This document shows positions 45,520 through 58,056 of a DNA stretch of 64,000 nt, piece by piece (positions within the stretch are counted from its first letter, which is position 1; the number at the start of each line of letters is the position of its first letter). Source of the stretch: Edaphochlamys debaryana (taxonomy: Eukaryota > Chlorophyta > Chlorophyceae > Chlamydomonadales); NCBI GenBank assembly GCA_016858145.1, contig JAEHOE010000068.1, positions 186,001 through 250,000 of the forward strand. Reading direction: 5' to 3'. A model generated the notes under the pieces. It was not told the origin of the DNA. It did not search any database and worked only from the letters and a program-made list of their open reading frames with translations. The position numbers and the translations under genes are program-made.

Positions 45520-47853
45520 GAGGGCGCCCAGCCTGTGCCGAGCCTGTGCCGGGACGTCACACAATGCCGCGCAGTTTGCGCCTCAAACCGTCGCGTTTGC
45601 TTCTCTAAGAATGACTTAAGGGCTCGTTCGTTTACTTAAGACCCTGTTTCCGTGCACGATGGAAGGTCTGCTCTCGACTCTGCTGCCCTCGCGAACAGCG
45701 TAACTCGGTATGTAACTGGGGTGAGCTTGAGAGGGGTCGAGATTGCGATACAGCTAGGGCATAAAGACCTTCTTGGAGGTGGTGCACTTCTCGTCGGATG
45801 CCGGGATCGAGCTGCGACACGGCACTCGAGCGAGCTGAAGGTTCCCCTCCAGCCCAGCCGGGCACGGACGCAGCTGGTTCCTGCGTTTCATACACGCTGA
45901 AGCATGAATGCCAGGTAGGTGCAGGTTGGTCCCGCTCCGTCAAGCTCCTACCTCATGCCACCGGCACGACCAGTGCCATCAGCACCCCCTTTCCACGTTG
46001 CCCCCCTGACCCTACCCCCCGCCCTCTTTCCCCTCGCCCGCTCCCCTACCACCCCTACTACGCCTCCTATCGTCCACCGCTTCTACACGGGCCCCACGTT
46101 CCCTGTCCCCTTGTCCGCCCGCGCGCGCGCGCGTTCCAAGTGTCGCAGGTGTCGCAGGAGTCAACTCCTCGGCGGCATTGCTGCAGCTGTAAGGCCCTGT
46201 CGATTGGACTCTGCGCGGCCAGCCGTCATTCAGCAACCGAACCCAACGTGTAACCGTGTACGACTCGAGTTGTGAAGCCCTGCTGGTTAGTTGTTAGCTT
46301 GCTGCTTCGCCGCGCAGAGCCAGTAGGGCCAGGCGCTGAGCAGGCACTGCACTGGCCGCTGGACTGCTCTTGGCCGCCCCTTCCTCTTGCATGTTGCATG
46401 GCGCACACACCTGGCCGGGCGCACTAACCTGTCTCAGCATCCCCGCGTGATGCGGCTCACAAGCCCTGACAAGTCCGCGCAAAAGTTCCTGCTTCACTCC
46501 TCCCGTTGTCCCGTACCGGTAACCTCGCCGGTACCTGCCCAGGCCAGGCCACCCCGAACGGGTGAAAATGAGGCAGGGCACTATCTAGGGCTGGGCCAGC
46601 GTTGCCTGCCCTGCCTCCCATAGCTGCCCAGGCCAGGCCCAAGGCCCTGGACCCGAGCGAGCAAAAATGGGACACTCATGTGGCAACAAAGCCCTCATAC
46701 AACCGCTAAGCAAGGCCCGCTGGGAAGAAGTGCGTGGCGACAACATACCCCGCAAGTCCCCTGCCTGAGCCCACACCACGGCTCGTACGTCTAAGTTGAG
46801 AGACTCATACCACCTTCACCGAGAGTCATGGCTACCTACACTCCTACAGCGTGCGCACTTCTTTGCGAACGGGTACAAGCACGTGCCAACAGTCTACGCT
46901 ACTCCCTCTGACCAGGGCTATCCGGCCGCCTGGATAAATGCAATGCGTTGGACGCTGCGTGCAAGGTTCCCATCTTCGCCGAGTCATGTGACAATACACC
47001 GTCAGCGGAACATCAAAGTCAAGTTCACGTCCATTCGTCAAACCCCATAAATTACGGCATGTCATTCACAAACCATGACTCACAGACCATTAGCGTCCGC
47101 CCTAGCCCACAAGCCAGGATCAGCCGGGCTTCGCCGCCCCCCTCCTAACCTTCGCCAGGCCCTTGGCAAACGTGGCCTCACGTTCTGGGCCGGGTCCCGA
47201 CGCCTTGGTGTGGGCCCAGGGTCTGGCCCACAGATTTCAACGATATCCCTCCAGTCTGATCCGCTGTGATCCACGAAGCGCAGGCCCAGGCACACGGCCT
47301 CCAACCATACCCCTCCAGTGACGGCCGCCAGTCCCCTGGCAGGGCTTGGGGTCCAACCGCGCACGGGTACCGTACGGGCAGGGGCGTGCTCCGCGGCCCA
47401 TCCCGCCGCCGCCGGCCCAGAGGCTTGCCCTAGCGCCCAGCGCCCATGCTTGCCCCAGCGCCCAGCCTCCACCGGTCAGCCCGTGGGCGAGCGCCCGGGC
47501 TATCACGCTTCCAGCGGGGGAGGACCGCGGCTGCTGCGTTGGCAGCACCCGTACCCTCTCCGCTGAGTGATGCGCGCCAGCGGGATTTCTCGGCAGCCCC
47601 AGCCTTTGCTGTGGCTCCGAGGCGCAGGGTCGATCCCCTGTCCAGCATGCCGCCGCGGGGCAGGGGGCCGGCCCTAGCACCCAGCTCCCAGCCCCCAGCA
47701 ATCAAGCCTCCAGCGGTTGCCCCAAGCAGCTCGGCTTGCGGCAGGAGTGCTCCTCCGTCCTCCATTACCGCTGTGCAGGAACGCAGCACCCGAGGGCTCC
47801 CACTCCTGCACGAGCAAGTGATCCGCCCCAGCAGACTGCCCTCGCAAAAAGCC
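45520..47853. other. Intergenic, pherophorin-like gene 2 upstream region and DRC12-like 3' flank
   Basis: No domain-bearing ORF, RNA gene or transposon end was found in this 2.3-kb stretch. The + strand open frame from 47446 is antisense to the next gene and is compositional. Confidence 0.45.
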
Positions 47854-48782
47854 TCAGCTCTTGTTGAACGTCCCGTTCGCCAGTCGCTCGTGCATGCGGT
47901 CAAGCGTCTCCCGCAGCATCTGCGCAAACTCCACCTGCATCTCCTCCATCTTGTGCTGGTACTGCAGGATCTGCATGGGAGGACGCCGGCACAGAGGTTT
48001 CTGGTTGTGCTGCTGGTGCCGTGTTATGGGCTTCCTTCTAGCTTGCTCGCCAGGCCTCTGCTTTCCCTGTCAGGCCCCTTCGCTTGCTGGCCCGGCTTGC
48101 CCACCACAAGGTGGCCGTTGGTTGCGCTTGGGCTGCCCCGGCAGGTTGCCCCCACTTGGCGTCCCTTTCCCCAGATCCCCCTGCGCCCCACGGCCCCCCC
48201 CACTCCTCGAGCGTCCCTACCCTCCCCCCTTTCCCCCACCCCCCTGCAAGCACCCACCTCGGTGTCGCTGGCCTTCTTCTGCGCGTCCTTCTCGTGCTGC
48301 AGCTTTGCTATCTCCGCGTCCCGCTCCTCGATAACCTTCTTTAGGTGTTGCGTCTCCGACTCCAGGTCTGAGACCTTCTTCAGCAGCTGCTCCTGCATCC
48401 CCTTGTACTGCCGCATCATGTCCGCCGTGATGTCCAGCGTGTCCTCCTTCTGCTGCTCGATGGCGTGGCTGAAGGCTTCCATGCGCTCCCGCCACATGCG
48501 CTCACTGCGACGTGCCTCCAAGGCCTGCGTGGTATCATCGTCATCACAGCCCCTTGTGTCAGAAAGCAGTCCCTCGGGTTGGGAGGCTGGGTATCCGCTC
48601 CGTCGACACCCGCGGCCCCAAGGCATGGGCGCCATGCCGGGCAAGTCGCTCGCGAGCCCCACCTCATGGCTCCGTAGTTCTAGCAAGTGTTGAAGCGAGA
48701 GGATTTCGGTTTCTGCTCGGGCTAGGTTCTCCTTGTCCGCAAGCTTTGCGGCTTTCGCCGCGTCGGCCTTCTTGGGCGCCAT
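47854..48782 (-). CDS. DRC12: Axonemal coiled-coil protein, DRC12/CCDC153-like
   Basis: Three or so exons give a protein of about 167 aa: basic Ala/Lys-rich start MAPKKADAAKAAKLADKENL, then an almost unbroken coiled coil including DITADMMRQYKGMQEQLLKK and a C-terminal helix with QMLRETLDRMHERLANG, ending FNKS-stop. The (D)xxxDMxRQYKxxQ block followed by a charged helix and a final LxxxLDRxxxxL is the pattern of CCDC153/DRC12, a small nexin-dynein regulatory complex subunit of motile cilia. Size fits that family (about 200 aa in animals). The ATG at 48780-48782 is the first in frame after the promoter region. Identification rests on motif memory, not a search. Confidence 0.7.
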
Positions 48783-49091
48783 GTTTCGGCTATGTCGAAA
48801 GAGCGTTTGGGCAAGGGGTGAGTGCAATTGGGTCTGCGGGTGGGGGCTGTGCACACACACCGAGCCCGATGAAACACAATACCGGAAAACACTGCAAGCT
48901 CTATATCCGTCAGTCCTAAAGTTCTCTAAGTTAAGATTTAGCACTGACCGCGGTTTGGGTCGCCTTGCGCTCGGCCATCACCTTGCCATCAGCGACACAT
49001 CCACCCCGTGTGATCCAAGCCGCAATGCTAGACCCGCTGCGGTAGCCATACAGTTCTCATAGTTATCCAGCTTCCGAGTCCAGCCGCAGCC
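48783..49091. promoter_or_regulatory. Shared bidirectional promoter region, 309 bp
   Basis: The start codons of the DRC12-like gene (-) and the helical-repeat gene (+) are separated by only 309 bp, so both 5' UTRs and core promoters must fit here. It is AT-richer than its flanks around 48890-48950 (CTCTATATCC, TTAAGATTTAGC). No specific motif is assigned. Confidence 0.55.
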
Positions 49092-52000
49092 ATGACCGGC
49101 CGGCGGGCTCTCGGCGATTTGGTGCAGCGAGCGGCGCGCGGCGCGGGCCTGGCCGCTCGTGATGCGGCTTGGTGGAGCGCGGCGACCTCCAGCGCCTCCG
49201 GGGCGCTGTCTGGCGAGGCGGTCGCACGGGGGCTGTCAACCGGGTGCGAGGGGTGTGGGGTGCCGCTCCCCGCGTGGCGTCCAGGTCCTGGCGTGACCGT
49301 GTTGGGGTCCGGCCCACCCGACCCTCGCTCGGCTGGGTGCAAACCAAGTCTCAGACGGAGGAAAGGCCAAGGGTTGCAGTCACTGCATAGCACAACCGCT
49401 GGAGGGCTCCGCTGAGTGCGTCTCCCTGTGCCACAGGTATGGAGCTAGCACCTCGGATCCAGCCGCCACGCGATGGGTGGGCCCAGGCCCCAGCCCAAGC
49501 ACGGGGCGATCGACGGTGAGACACGGGTTGTGTGCTTGGGGCCTATGCCTCTCAGGCGCGAGGGGGCTCGTCTGGTGGTCGGGCAGGGTGGAGTGGGGAG
49601 CCCGTTGGAGCAGCCATGGGGCCAGGCCCTAGGGGCTGATGGGGGCCATGGGCCCCCGAGGCTGGACCTCGGCGGAGAGCGTGTGGGCCCCACAGGGCCT
49701 GACGCGGTGCGCTGCAGCCCTCTGCTGGACCCCCTCTCCCGCGCGTTGTCGCCCAGTGCCCTGGGGGTCTACCTACGCAACAGAAGGCGCACCCGCGGAA
49801 AGGGTCTCGGGCAGGAGCGACCGATGCTCAACCCAGCACCCAGCGCCCGCACGCCACCTCATCCCTTCCTTCCTCCCCTGCTGCTCCCTCCCTCCCCTCA
49901 GGCCAACCACGCGCCCCCCTCCGCCCCCTCTACTGCTGTCCGCGGCATGACCACCTTCGCCGCCTCCGCTCCTCCCTCCGACCCCAGCCTCGCCTCCCCC
50001 TCCGCCGCCGCCCCCGACCCCTCCGCCGCCGCCCCCGACCCCTCCGCCGAGCGGCTGTTACTCCACCGCGCCCAGCTCACGGACCGCCTGTGCGGCTGCC
50101 TCAGCGTGCAGCAGCTGGATGCCGTACTGGCCCGGGACGAGGACCGGGACGCGTTCGACGAGCTGTGGGTAGCGGCGGTTGGGAGGGTACATGCAGTGAG
50201 GGGAGCAAAGGGCAGGCGTGTGCGTTTAGCCGGGTATCAGTAGAGCATGGGAGAGGGTGTACGCAAGGGCCGGCCGCACGGTGCTGTGCGGTTGAGAGGG
50301 TGCGGGGGCAGGTCTGGAGGCTACACGCCCGGGTTCCAAGCACACGCTCCCGTCCCTTCCCTTATCGCACCTAACGGCCACCCCCACCCCCACAGGCTGC
50401 TCCTCACGGCCCTCGACGCCGCACACCGCCTGCTGGCCGCCTCCTCCTCCTCCTCCTCGCTGCCCCTCACCGCCGCCTCCCTGGCCCTGGCCGCCCGCGC
50501 CGGCCCCGGCTTCAAGTCCGCGGCCGAGTGCGGCGCCGACGTGCTGACGCGGCTGTCGGAGCTGCTCATCCGCCTGCTGGCGGAGCCGGGCATGCTGTCG
50601 CCCGAGGGGGCGGTCAGGGCGCTGAGGTGGGGATAGGATAGGGCTTGGGATGGGGGCAGGCGGGGGAGCTGCCGGCTCGTGGGCCGGTTTCATGGCTTGT
50701 AACCGCGTCGTTGTAACCGGCTGGGGTTATGAGGTCAGCTTGTAACCGGCTGGGGTACGGAAAGCCCTCCCTGTCTTCTTCTTGACGCCCCCCCCCCCCC
50801 CATGCGATCGCCGCCCAGGACCCTGTCCACGCTGCGGTTCAACCCAGCGGGAGACTACGCCGGGCTCATGGTGGGTGCGGGACTGCTGGCGGGGGTTAGG
50901 GGTGGAGGGAGGAGTAGGGCAAGCGAAGGCGGATGAAGATGGCGGAGACTGTACTCCCCCAACCCCACCCCTGTTTCCATGCCCACCCCCTTCACCCTCT
51001 GTGATTCCCTCCCCAGACAATGGCGGCTTTCTATCGGGAGACCGTGCTGCCGGCGCTCAATCCCGCAGCCGCCGCGCCAACCGACCCAACCGACCCAACC
51101 AACCTAACCGCCACCGCCCTGGCCGCCAAGGCCCCGGCGCTGCTGGTGGACCTGTTCTTCGCCTTCTCGCGGCTGTTCGAGGTGGCGGTGCGGTGAGCAT
51201 ACGGGATTCGATCGAGATCATCTGACTAGTGTACGGCTGTACGGCACGGGCACCCATTGCTGTGCGAGCAAGCCCCCAACTCACGCCCTGCCTCCCCTGC
51301 CGCCCCACATCTTGGCCTATCATCCATCGCGGGAACCTGAATTAACTGTCACAACCGCTTTTATAACTAACCGCCGCAACCGTCCCAACCGCCGCAGTAA
51401 CGAGCGCGAGCTGCGCCAGAAGCTCATGGCCGAGGAGCTGGCTCGGGAGCACGAGGCGCTGCGGCGGGAGGAGGACGCGGAGGCAGCGGGTGGGGTTGGG
51501 GGGGGGGGGGGGGGGGAAGGGGGGGGGGGGGGGAGGGGAGGAAGAGGGGAGGAAGAGGGGAGGAAGAGGAGGGGTGGGGCAGTGGGAGGGCGTCATGGGT
51601 AGGAGGTGAGAGGTGAGGTCTGAGGTTAGCCTTCAGCGTTCAGGGTCTTGGGTTGGATCGATGAGGGCAAGGCAAGGGAGGGGGCTACCTCACCCACCTC
51701 AACGCCCTCCCACCCCCCCACCCCCCACGCACGCACCCTTCCACCCCGGCCCCCGGCCCCCACGCCCCTCCCCCCCAGACGACAAGGAGCGCGCCCGCGC
51801 CGCCGCCACCGCCGCCCGCGAGCGCGCCCAGGCTGCCGCTGCGGCCGGCGGCTCCGCTCCCGCGCTGGCCCCCGGCTCGGCCCTGGGCGACCGGCAGCTC
51901 TACTACGACATCGCGGCACTGCTGGCGGACGAGGGGCGGCTGGCGGGGCTGCCTAGCAGGTAGAGGAGGGGGGGGGAGAAGGGGGTAGGTGGAGGGAGGT

Positions 52001-55000
52001 ATGGAGACGGAGGAGAGGGGGGAGACGGTGTCTGGGCTGGGTGATAGACTCGGGCAAGGCTGGAAGGTGGAAAGGGGGAGGAGGAGGGGGAGGGAGGTAC
52101 GGAAAGGGAATGGCGGCTGTCGGGGCTGCCCAGCAGGCCGAGGTGCGAAGGGGAAGGCACCTGATACTAGAGAGCGGGATGGGGGTATGGCCTCAGAACC
52201 TCATTGTTGGCCTGCTAGTGCTACTGCCCTGCGAACCCTTCACCTGTGCTGCCCCCCCCCCCCCCCCGCCCTCCCCCTCAGGACCCTGGGCCAGCTGGCC
52301 TCCGCCATGCAGGCCGCAGCCTTCGCGCCCTACCCCCTGCCGCAGAACCTGGTGGCGGTGGTGGGTAGGGGAGGGGAGGGGCGATGTGAAGGGGGTTAAG
52401 GGGACTAAGGGGCCAAGGGGTTAGGGACCTGTCGCCCCTGCCGCAGAGCCTGACAGCGGTGGTGGGTAGGGGGGTAAAAGTGATGGAGGGGTGTGACAGG
52501 GGAGAATGTTTCGTGCGAGAGGCAATTAGGGCGGGGTACGAGCGGGAGATGGGGGGAGAAAGGGGGAATGCTCGGTCGAGCGTCAGGGGGCGTGCTCGCC
52601 CTCGGGGGTTGTGAGGGTTTCTGCAGGCAGGGGAACCTTGGAGGCGGGGGTTGGGCAACGTGTAGGATACCAGCACTGGTTGTGCGCGCCCTTCACTCAT
52701 GAACGCGTTCCCCTGATCTCGCCCCGTACGGCAGATCTCCACAAGACTCCAGGGCGTGGCCGCGGGCGGGGCGCCAGCCAACCCGGACGCAGGAGCATCG
52801 CACGGAGACATCGTGAGCGGGGCCGGGCTGGGGACTGTGGCGGGCAAGGGATGCCCGGGGATGGCCGGGGGCCGGGAGGGGCTGCTAGGAGAATAAGACA
52901 TGAGGATAGTGAGGAATGGCTGGCGGCTGATGATAACGCCTGCTGGTGATGCCATGCCCCCCTACCGCCCCTCAGCCTAGTCACACACCGACATCTATTT
53001 CCAGGGCAGAGGCCCCATGCCCCCCTATCACCACCCATCACCACCCATCACCCCGTTCCCTTCACCCCCTGCCCCCCTCCCCCCCAGCACCCCTCCACGC
53101 TCTGCAACATCCTGCTGTCCCTCTCCAAGCTGGGGCACGACGGGGGGCAGCTCTGCGACAGCGCCGCCAACTGGATGCTGCAGGCGAGGCCGGGGCGTGG
53201 GTGGCTGGGAGGGTTTGCACCAGTTGTTGGCCTGGGTGGGAGGGAGGGCTGCGGAGGGAAGCGGCAAGCGCGAGGAGGTGCAAGGACCTGGTGACACGCA
53301 ATGACTAAGCCCGCCCACATTGTCGCTCCCTCTTCCCTGCCCCACGCCTTCGGTCCGCAGCGCATGCACGGCGGCGCTCAGGTGAGCGCTGGCCCGCCTG
53401 GGGGTTGGAGTCGGGGATGCGCTGGGTTCTAGGACGAGGGTTCTAGGATGTGGACAAGCACGTGGAAGAGTCAGGGGTATGTTGGGCGAGGGGGAGGGCT
53501 AGGCCAGCAAGTCGCTCATGGTGAAACCTCGTGCCCTCTCCCCTCGCCCTCACTGCCCCGCCCCACCACACCACACCACCACCCAACCCACCACCGCAGC
53601 GGGTCGGCGGCGGGCGCCTGGAGCCGCACCACGTCACGGAGGCCGCCACCGCCTTCACCCGCATGGGGTACGACAACCAGGTGCGGTACGGGTACGGCAC
53701 TCAGCGAGTACGGCACACACAGCACCTTACGCAGTAAACACTAGCGGTCGGCGACTTGCAGCTCTGTCGCGGGCACTTCCGCAATACCCGCGCATCAATT
53801 CGCCGCGAGCAGCTCCGGAAGGCTGGATTCGCACCAGCTCTCGTGTCTGACCGTACGGCACCATGTACCCTGCCGTACGCCTTGTCACACACGTGCAGGA
53901 CTTCTTCCAGCGCGCCTCTGACGAGCTGCGGTCGCGTGTGGCCACCGCAACCCCCAACACCGCCGCCATGTTCACTTGGGCGCTGGCCAACCAGAGGGTG
54001 CGCGGGATCCGCTAGATCAGGAGGAAGATGTAGGGGAGGGATATGCGGGAGGACGCAGGGAGCTGCTGGGTGCTCGACTGGAGGGGAACAGGAGGGAGGA
54101 ATGCAGACCCCATGGCATGCCCCTTGCCCCCGCCGCCTGGCCTCCACCCCTTGCTTGCTCGTCACCCCCGTATCTCTCTGTTCAATGTTCCCGCACCACC
54201 CCACCCTCCACGCTCCTTGTGCTGCCCCCAGAACGCCCGCGGCCTCCCCGATCTGGACCCCACGCTGGAGGCCCTCAGCCGCCGCATGACGGACCTGCTG
54301 CGCCGCAACATGGCGGCGCGCGGCGGCGCCCACCAGCCGGGGCCCGACGGCGGCGAGGCCCAGCCGGGCCCAGGCCCCAGCTACGCCGCGCCCACGGCTG
54401 CGGTCATTCCCCGCCACGTGGGCTGCATCGTTTACGCGCAGGTGGGCCTGACCTGGGCCTAAGCTCGTTAGCAGGAGTCATGATGAAACCTTGATGAAAC
54501 CATCAAGGGTGCTGCCGGGAGAGTGTCCGCAGTGCGCGGCTGCCTGTGGAGGTTGACTCCCATCCCCGCCCTTCCGCCGTGGACACCTCGTCTTCAGCAC
54601 GTCATCCTCTTCTCTCCCTAGGACCCGAAACCCTACGTCATCGACACCCCCTTTGCCCCAAACCACCCACCCCAGGCCCGGCTGGGGTTCAAGGACGACC
54701 TGCTCCTCTCCGCGGTGGCGGCGGACGTGCGGGCGCGGGCCGATAAGTGAGCGCTGTGGGGCTGGAGGGAGGTTTCGCGTGGGAGCTGGGCGGCAGGTCT
54801 AGACTCGGGTGTTGTGCGCGTGCCCATCACTAACCGTCAACTGTCAACCCCCGCCCGCCAGGTACTCGGCCCGCCAGCTGAGCAACCTGCTGCGCGGCTT
54901 CACGCAGCTGGACGCCTACCAGCAGGCCATGTACGACACGGCGTGCGACGTGCTGTCGTACAGGTGAGGCGGCGCCCAAACCTGCGGCCCTCGGGAGACC

Positions 55001-56797
55001 CCATCCAGCCCTCCTCGCGGTCCCCCCACCGCTCCTCCTCCCTCTCCCACGTCCGCCCACCTCACCCATTCCGTAATCCTGCGCCGCCTGCTCTTCCATC
55101 CGACCGCCGCGCACTCCCTTCCCATCCATCCCCCGACCCCACTCATCCCTCCCCCCCCGCCTACGTCCTCCCCCATTCCCACCACCGCAGGGTCTCCGCC
55201 ACCCGCGGCCTGTCCCACGCCGACCTCTCCGCCGCCCCGCCCGACCCGGCCTTCGCCCTGGGCCCGCAGCACTACGCCGACACCGCATGGGCCCTGGCGC
55301 TGGCGGGGCACGCGCACCGCGCAGAGGGGCTCATGACCATGCTGGCGGAGAGGTGCGTCCAGGAGGGGGGAAGGGGGTGCTGAAGCAGCTGGGGGAGCAG
55401 GGAGGGAGGGGAGCTTTGGGGGTTGGGGGCTCATGACCAAGCTGGCGTAGAGGTGCGTCCAGGAGGGGGGAAGGGGGTGCTGATGCAGCTGGGGGCGCAG
55501 AGAGGGAGGGGAGTATAACCGCATCGTCGTGCCGTTAAGGAGGACGCGAGGTTAAGTGGTTGGGCCAAGCGGCATAGAACTCATGTGCAGTGCGCGCGCT
55601 CAACGCTTGCGCCCCCCCCCCCAACCACCACCCCGCCCCCCCAGGGTGGCCGAGACGGCTGTGGAGATGGGCCACGCCTGCCGCATCCGCGCCGCGCAGG
55701 CCTTTGCGGTGGCGCGGCTGCCGGACCCCGGGCTGCAGGCGCGCGTGTTCGACGCACTTGCGCAGGTGGGGGTGTTGTTGGCGGGGTGGGGAGAGAGGTT
55801 GCCTGGGGAGGGGTTGGGGTTGGCTTGTGGCGGCCCTTGCAGTGCGCGTCATTGCGCGTCAACAGAGGTTGGTCGAGGCACGGCCTTGGCGCGCCCCGGG
55901 GCCTCACATGGCGTAGGCCGTGAGGGCCCGGGCCGCGACCAGAGGCCCTCGACTGCTTCGTACTGTTGTCACGATCACGACCCCGACCCCCCTTCCCTCC
56001 CACCTCCCCCCTCCAACCATCACCACCACTGCAGGCATCCCTGAACCGGGTCAGCGACCTGGGCCCCACCTACCTGGCCCGACTGGTGGACGCCTTCGCG
56101 GACACGCAGCACCCCGTCAGCGAGGCCTTCTGGCTGGTGAGCGCGGGGCCGACAGGTGGTTGGCGGTTGGTAGTTGGTGGTTTGCGGCGGTTGGGGCCGT
56201 GCGGTGGGTGGTGAGGCTGCGTCGCGCAGGGGCTCTGTCTGCGGCTGCGGTGAGCCGGAAGTGCGGATTGGGGGAGGGATGGTCGAGGCGATGAGCACAG
56301 AGCCGCCTCGGGGACACCGCTTGGGGGACTCACAAAGGTTCCATGCGGTGTCATGGCTTTGCACCCTGCGTGCCCCATCGCTCTGCCCCTCTCATTCGGC
56401 CCTCTGCCTGATCCGGCGCCCTTTTCCCCGCCCCCACCCCGGCGCACATCTTAGCAATGCATGGAGGCGGCCGGGCTCAAGCTGGGGCATCTGGAGCGCA
56501 ACCGTCGCGACATGGAGATCGCGGCCCAACGGCTGCTGGACGCTTTCAACCGCCACCCGGCCACGCAGGTACGACAGGGGCTGAACAATTCACGTGCTCG
56601 GGGAGGCGGTTGGAGGTTGCCGATGTCGTCGACTGATCGCCAGCGGCGGATGCATCGAAGCGCCCCTGATTCTCCCCGCGCCTCCTCATGCCCCCGCCAT
56701 TTCTACCCTTGCCGTACAGACGTACGACAAGTGCCGCAACCACTTCATACTGGGCCTGCTCCAGCGGCTGACCGCCCGTGCGGCGCAGCACGAGTAG
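49092..56797 (+). CDS. Organelle-targeted OPR/FAST-like alpha-helical repeat protein
   Basis: Exon 1 begins MTGRRALGDLVQRAARGAGL, an Arg/Ala-rich amphipathic presequence with a likely cleavage region ARGLST, favouring mitochondria. About 20 further exons (to AAQHE-stop at 56797) encode helical pairs without a catalytic motif: [113 protein letters not shown]. This layout resembles octatricopeptide or FAST-kinase-like proteins, which bind organelle RNA or sit in mitoribosomes. No C-terminal RAP domain was seen. Exon 1 to exon 2 phase is unresolved; the exon beginning ANHAPPSAP (about 49902) needs phase 0. Runs of G or C at 50790, 51500-51535, 52250 and 55610 lie in introns and may be misassembled. 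The protein is roughly 850-900 aa. Confidence 0.68.
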
Positions 56798-58056
56798 CTG
56801 AGCGGACCGTACAGGCGTACGGCAGTTGGAAGCTGCTGAAACGACGCGGGCGGAATGCGGCCGTACTCCGGACACAGCCGCACGGCCGGACCGGCTGTAC
56901 GGCCGTACAGGATACTCTGTCACTCGGGAGCCAGGAGCCACAGGCGCTGTGGTGGACCGGGAGGCTGCGGCGCCGGAGCTACCTCAATGGGGACGATCCG
57001 GCCTGCGCACGACATGGCAGGAAGCCGCATCGCTTAGGTGAAGCAGCCGCCTGCGGTGGCCCCCCGTGGCCCCCCGTTGCACAGCGGATGGGAAGGCTGG
57101 GGTTGCAGTCGCCCAAACCTGGGGCTCTCCTGCGGGAGCTGGGGTTTGCGGCCGCCTGGCGTTGTGGCAGCGCAGGAAGGGGAGGGGAGGGCAAGGGCGG
57201 AGGCGCTGCCCGGAACTTAACGGGCGCCAGGAGGCTCTGCTGGCGAGGCCGGGACCGTGGGCGTAGCGCTCATGTAGCGTGCAAGGCTAGTTAATACTCA
57301 CGGGAGCAGATAGCGCGGACGCTATGGGCAGGCTTCCTGCTGAGCACGGCTAGCGATCCGGGGACGAGGGATTAAGTTCGGTCACGGCATCAGCAGCCGA
57401 CAGGGGAAGGCAGGGCGGGCAGGCAGGGGAGGCAGTCTGAGAGTGGGCAGTGGTCAGGTAAGGCAGTCTCGCTGACCCGGGATGGAGAGTGGGAGGTGCC
57501 GAGCAATGGGCAAAGTTGCTCGATTGGTTCGATAGGCTTAGATGGACCCAGGCAGAACTGCGGCGGGGCGAGGCAATGCGGACACGCGGAGCGGTTGGCG
57601 GGGGCTTACCGCACGGTCATAGGGTCGCTCGAAACCGACGCGCAACAATGTGAAGACCTTCTATATGAGCATACTCGTGGAGGGAGTCGTACCGGCATCA
57701 ACAAGTCGAGCTCTCGAGGGCAGACTTCCCGAAATCGAACTCTGATCGAACCGATGGGCCGCATCCCGCACTCGAGTTCCTCTGGCCCCGGCCTGGTTAC
57801 AGAGTGCTGCAAGTAAGTCTTTGTGCCCTTTCAGTTCAGAGCGTACGCTCTTCGTATCCACTGGACTACAAGTCCTGGACTGGAAGCAAACGGGAGCCTT
57901 TCGCGGAATCGCCGATAGACACGCAATAACAACAAACTTGCGCTAAACCAATGCCGTGAAGCCAAGGGTGTGAAAGTGCTTGCCGCTGGCAGAGCTCCAC
58001 GAAGCCCCGCGCAATTCCACGGCATTCACGTCGAGGCCTCTCTTTGCCGTCAACGT
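56798..58056. other. Intergenic, upstream of pherophorin-like gene 3
   Basis: No gene was recognised. The first 150 bases contain a dense set of CCGTAC/GTACGG palindrome fragments. A T-arm-like stretch near 57750 on the - strand does not build a tRNA. Confidence 0.45.

Noticed and set aside
47446..48693. 415-codon + strand ORF
   Set aside because: It overlaps the DRC12-like gene antisense, begins on a non-ATG or uninformative start and has no domain.
57690..57790. Possible tRNA on the - strand (TTCGAT T-loop-like)
   Set aside because: The flanking bases do not form T-stem, anticodon or acceptor pairing.
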